Shown: piece after piece, positions 61,690 to 64,000 of the stretch
Layout: each line of letters starts with the position of its first letter
How positions within the stretch are numbered: position 1 is the first letter of the stretch
NCBI GenBank assembly: GCA_030704615.1
Contig: CM060733.1
Coordinates: 6,696,001-6,760,000 of the forward strand
Origin: Takakia lepidozioides
Taxonomy: Eukaryota; Streptophyta; Takakiopsida; Takakiales; Takakiaceae
DNA length: 64,000 bases
Direction of reading: 5' to 3'
Position numbers and translations under genes: made by a program
Notes under the pieces: generated by a model
Told to the model about the DNA's origin: nothing
Databases searched by the model: none
The model's input: only the letters and a program-made list of their open reading frames with translations

Positions 61690-62670
61690 TTGTGTGCAGT
61701 ATCCGGATGAAGGCATTTGTCTTATGGACTTGTTTGGCGGGATCAGCACCGGATTGGCTGCTGTGTTACAGGCAGGTGTACGAGTTCAGCGTTACCTGTA
61801 TGTGGAGAAGGATGAGACTGCACGACGCGTTTCACTTTGTCATGTTGCTCAGTTGGTGCAGTGGTACCCTGAGTTGTTGCCGGTGTCTGCAGTTCGTGGA
61901 TATCAGCAGGCCTTGCCAGCAGACATTTCGTTGCTGGGGGCGCAGGATTAGGATTTGGAGCGGGTTGGTTCCATGATCTGGTAGTGGCAGGTTTGGCCCT
62001 GAAAGGCATTCATCAGCCAGGCATGCCAATGGATTGCGAGACTCGAGGTCGGGTCTATTTTGGGAGATGGTGCGGGGTTTTGCGCCACTTGCAGCTTCAT
62101 CAAGCTGTATCTCCAGCATACATCTTGGAGAATGTGCCACTGATGGTCGATTCTCGTGGATGATGGCCAGTGTGCATCAAGTCCGGTCGTGGCTTGGGTC
62201 AGCAGTGTTGTCAGATGCAGCTATAGTGGGGTCACGGGCTCATCGTCCACAGCTATGGTGGACTAACTTGATGCCACCCGCACTGCTCAAGCGTGCATTT
62301 GATGGGGTGCAGCGGCCAGCACATCTCAAAGTGGATAGCATTTTGGACACAGGGAGGCAGTCTCAGCGTGTGAGACACGATGACCGTTCGCCTTTGGCAG
62401 TGGTCAACAGGGTGGGTCAACCACGAGCAACATTACCTACACTGCTCAACTTCCCAGGATCGCATGGTTCCGGGATAGTGGACCTGGATGTGGCAGCAGT
62501 TAGTGGAGCCTAATGTTGACGAGCGTGAGGGGCGATGGGTTTTTTATCACTGGTACCACGGCAGTGTCGTCTCTTTCTGAGGCATCACGTCGTCAGGTGT
62601 GTTGGGGCAAGCAATGGATCTCAATTGCTTGACCTGGATTATCAGCTGGGCTATGGCTGAGCAACGCAGA
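61690..62670 (+). pseudogene. Cytosine-5 DNA methyltransferase of relic B
   Basis: Motif I reads ICLMDLFGGISTGLAAVLQA (61709-61770), followed by YVEKDETARR (motif II-like acidic residue). The motif IV region lies near 61970-62010: DLVVAG is followed, one base out of frame, by TGG CCC TGA, that is W-P-stop where W-P-C is expected. RDSRSGLFWEMVR (62036-62075), AYILENVPL (ENV, 62128-62136), VRSWLGSAVLSDAAIVGSRA and LGQAMDLNCLTWIIS (motif X-like, near 62600-62650) complete the order. The enzyme would methylate cytosine in DNA. Stops and several shifts show this copy is dead. The set of motifs in the right order makes the identity fairly secure. Confidence 0.7.
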
Positions 62671-63069
62671 GTGCGGAGTACACTTCCCTCGATGGTCTCT
62701 CTGCCTACCGAGACGGTACAGGCAGTGAGTGGGGGCGAGCATGTGAGGACCATGGGGTGTAGGCATCCATGGCACACGTGGGAGGTGCTCGAGGTTCAGA
62801 GGGAGTTGGCAGCCAAGGTGGCGGTGATGGATGAGGTTGGGGATTTTTCTCGGGTGGAGGAAGTCCTTGAGGATGAGATGATGGGGCAGGATTAGGCCTT
62901 GTCATTGACTGAGCAGGCAGGGAATACTGCTCAAGAGGTTGCGGCATAGTAACCACGGGACGCGTCCTCTACCTCTAAGTCTGCTGGACTTAAGGTTGCA
63001 GTTACGAAGGGCATTTGGGAGCCTGATATTGGACCTATTGTCACTAGAGGAGAGAGACGACGTGTATGA

Positions 63070-64000
63070 CACCCACGGATCCTCAGGCAGTCGGGAGAAT
63101 CTTTGTCTGGTACAGCTCCAATGCCCTCCCAAGTTCCGGCAAAAAAACTCCCTTTGGACTGGGTCCCGTATGCCTCTAGCACGCACGGTTATTTCCCAGT
63201 TGGATGTCACCCAAAAGGTCACCGGATCTTTAACCCTAGTTAACGTCTTCACATCCAAGGCGTGCATCTCTCTTGGAGCATCCCATGTCATTGTCTCCCC
63301 CCAGTGCTGCCAATTTAAAAAATCGTAAGGCGATACATCCAATGGCATGTTGTATCGGTTGTACTCGTATCCCGTGGGCATATTGTCTTGCAACCCAAAC
63401 AACTCGTAGAAACGTCGATGGATTGGTCCACGGCAGTCAGGGCATTGGCTGGCTCCGCATGGCTGCGATATGAGACATGTGGGATGGAACAAATGGCCAC
63501 ATGAACCAAGCATATAGCCTCCCTCCGGTCCATAAGGGTTTAGGCACATTGTGGACACCGTACCATCTGTTACCCATGACATTGGATTGCTCTGTGGTAT
63601 CCACGTCCGTTTATCCTCATTAATGAAGGATGACATCCTCAGCCTGGTGTCCCACTCCTCCTCTACTTCCAAATTCCAGTTTATGCTGTTATTGGTATCG
63701 AAAATTGTATGCACACAGTGCTCAAACATCGCATGCACATCACCCCATGTGGTGAATCCAGTGTACTTCGACGTGAATACATCACGCACAGTGTCGTGCC
63801 TTTGCAAATTAGCATAGATGCTATCTACGCTTCGATTCGACAAACGTGCTACACGTTGGAGGGAGGACAACGCTTCTTCTATCCGTGTTTCCCGCGATGC
63901 TAGATGGCCCGCCCAGGTCACCCAATTCCGCCAATTCCCCTTCAACCATGGCCACGATCGGATTTGCATGGCATTTGAGTACCAATATGCAACAACCCTA
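63070..64000 (-). CDS. RING-like protein, fragment open to the window end
   Basis: An uninterrupted minus-strand frame starts beyond the window (VVAYWYSNAMQIRSW.. with ATG at 63969). A RING-like stretch is at about residues 140-190: TMCLNPYGPEGGYMLGSCGH, LFHPTCLI and CPDCRGPIHRR. The first Cys pair is incomplete, so this is an atypical RING. Such domains act in ubiquitin transfer. The rest of the protein is not recognised. The frame runs into relic B sequence at about 63070 and continues by chance to 62902, so its true C-terminus has been lost. Confidence 0.45.

Larger units (their letters stand above)
58714..63070 (+). mobile_element. Gypsy relic B with DNA methyltransferase (5' LTR to spacer)
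   Basis: The LTR starts TGTCAAGTTATTT at 58714 and has TATATATG near 58967. A gag-like frame starts near 60278, a protease-to-RT linker lies near 61230-61350 (LYPMGFTLDFWEESAFYRSA), and a cytosine-5 methyltransferase spans about 61690-62670. After a spacer shared with relic A the element stops at about 63070, where opposite-strand sequence begins. There is no RT or integrase. Confidence 0.7.

Overview
The window looks like nuclear DNA of a plant (streptophyte) with a large, repeat-rich genome. The genes have many short exons with GT..AG introns. Two of them have N-termini that look like plastid transit peptides, and plant-type genes are present (HYDRA1-type sterol isomerase, trihelix factor). 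No tRNA, rRNA or CRISPR array was seen. The mix of Tf1-like chromoviruses and methyltransferase-bearing Gypsy elements would suit a seed-free plant or charophyte alga, but the species cannot be fixed from the sequence.

Layout. 1-5744: a decayed Ty3/Gypsy chromovirus (element 1). 5745-6364: a PIF1/Helitron-type helicase relic. 6365-10400: gene-poor repeats. 10420-15711 (minus): the broken remains of a CHD-type chromatin remodeller (Tudor-like, PHD, two chromodomains, half a SNF2 ATPase). 15838-17742: a partial duplicate of the 3' part of the adenylosuccinate lyase locus, next to a truncated gene of unknown family (17750-18960). 19873-34905: the matching second copy, split by a hAT-like insertion, a piggyBac-like MITE, a tandem-repeat array and a nest of two chromoviruses (element 2 inside the 3' LTR of element 3). 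35619-41142 (minus): an intact adenylosuccinate lyase gene. 42291-42851 (minus): a trihelix factor. 44403-47177 (plus): a small plastid-type DUF3783-like gene. 47688-49158 (minus): a sterol delta8-delta7 isomerase. 50020-51700: a duplicated piece of the DUF3783-like locus invaded by a LINE and a MITE. 51704-64000: a second repeat domain with two oppositely oriented relics of a Gypsy family carrying a cytosine-5 DNA methyltransferase and a PHD finger, a GACGTC-rich CACTA-like element, a decayed ParB-like/methyltransferase-like gene and a RING-like reading frame.

The intact host genes are ordinary metabolic or regulatory genes: purine synthesis, sterol synthesis and transcription. They share no pathway. 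The most interesting content is in the mobile DNA. (1) The chromoviruses have an 11-nt primer-binding site that is the exact complement of the predicted first 11 nt of their own transcript, as in self-priming Tf1, with the same TATA-to-start spacing in every copy examined. (2) A Gypsy family carries its own DNA methyltransferase and a PHD reader. (3) A ParB-like plus methyltransferase-like gene is present as a relic. All coordinates and splice sites were read by eye and no database search was possible, so family assignments rest on motif recognition.
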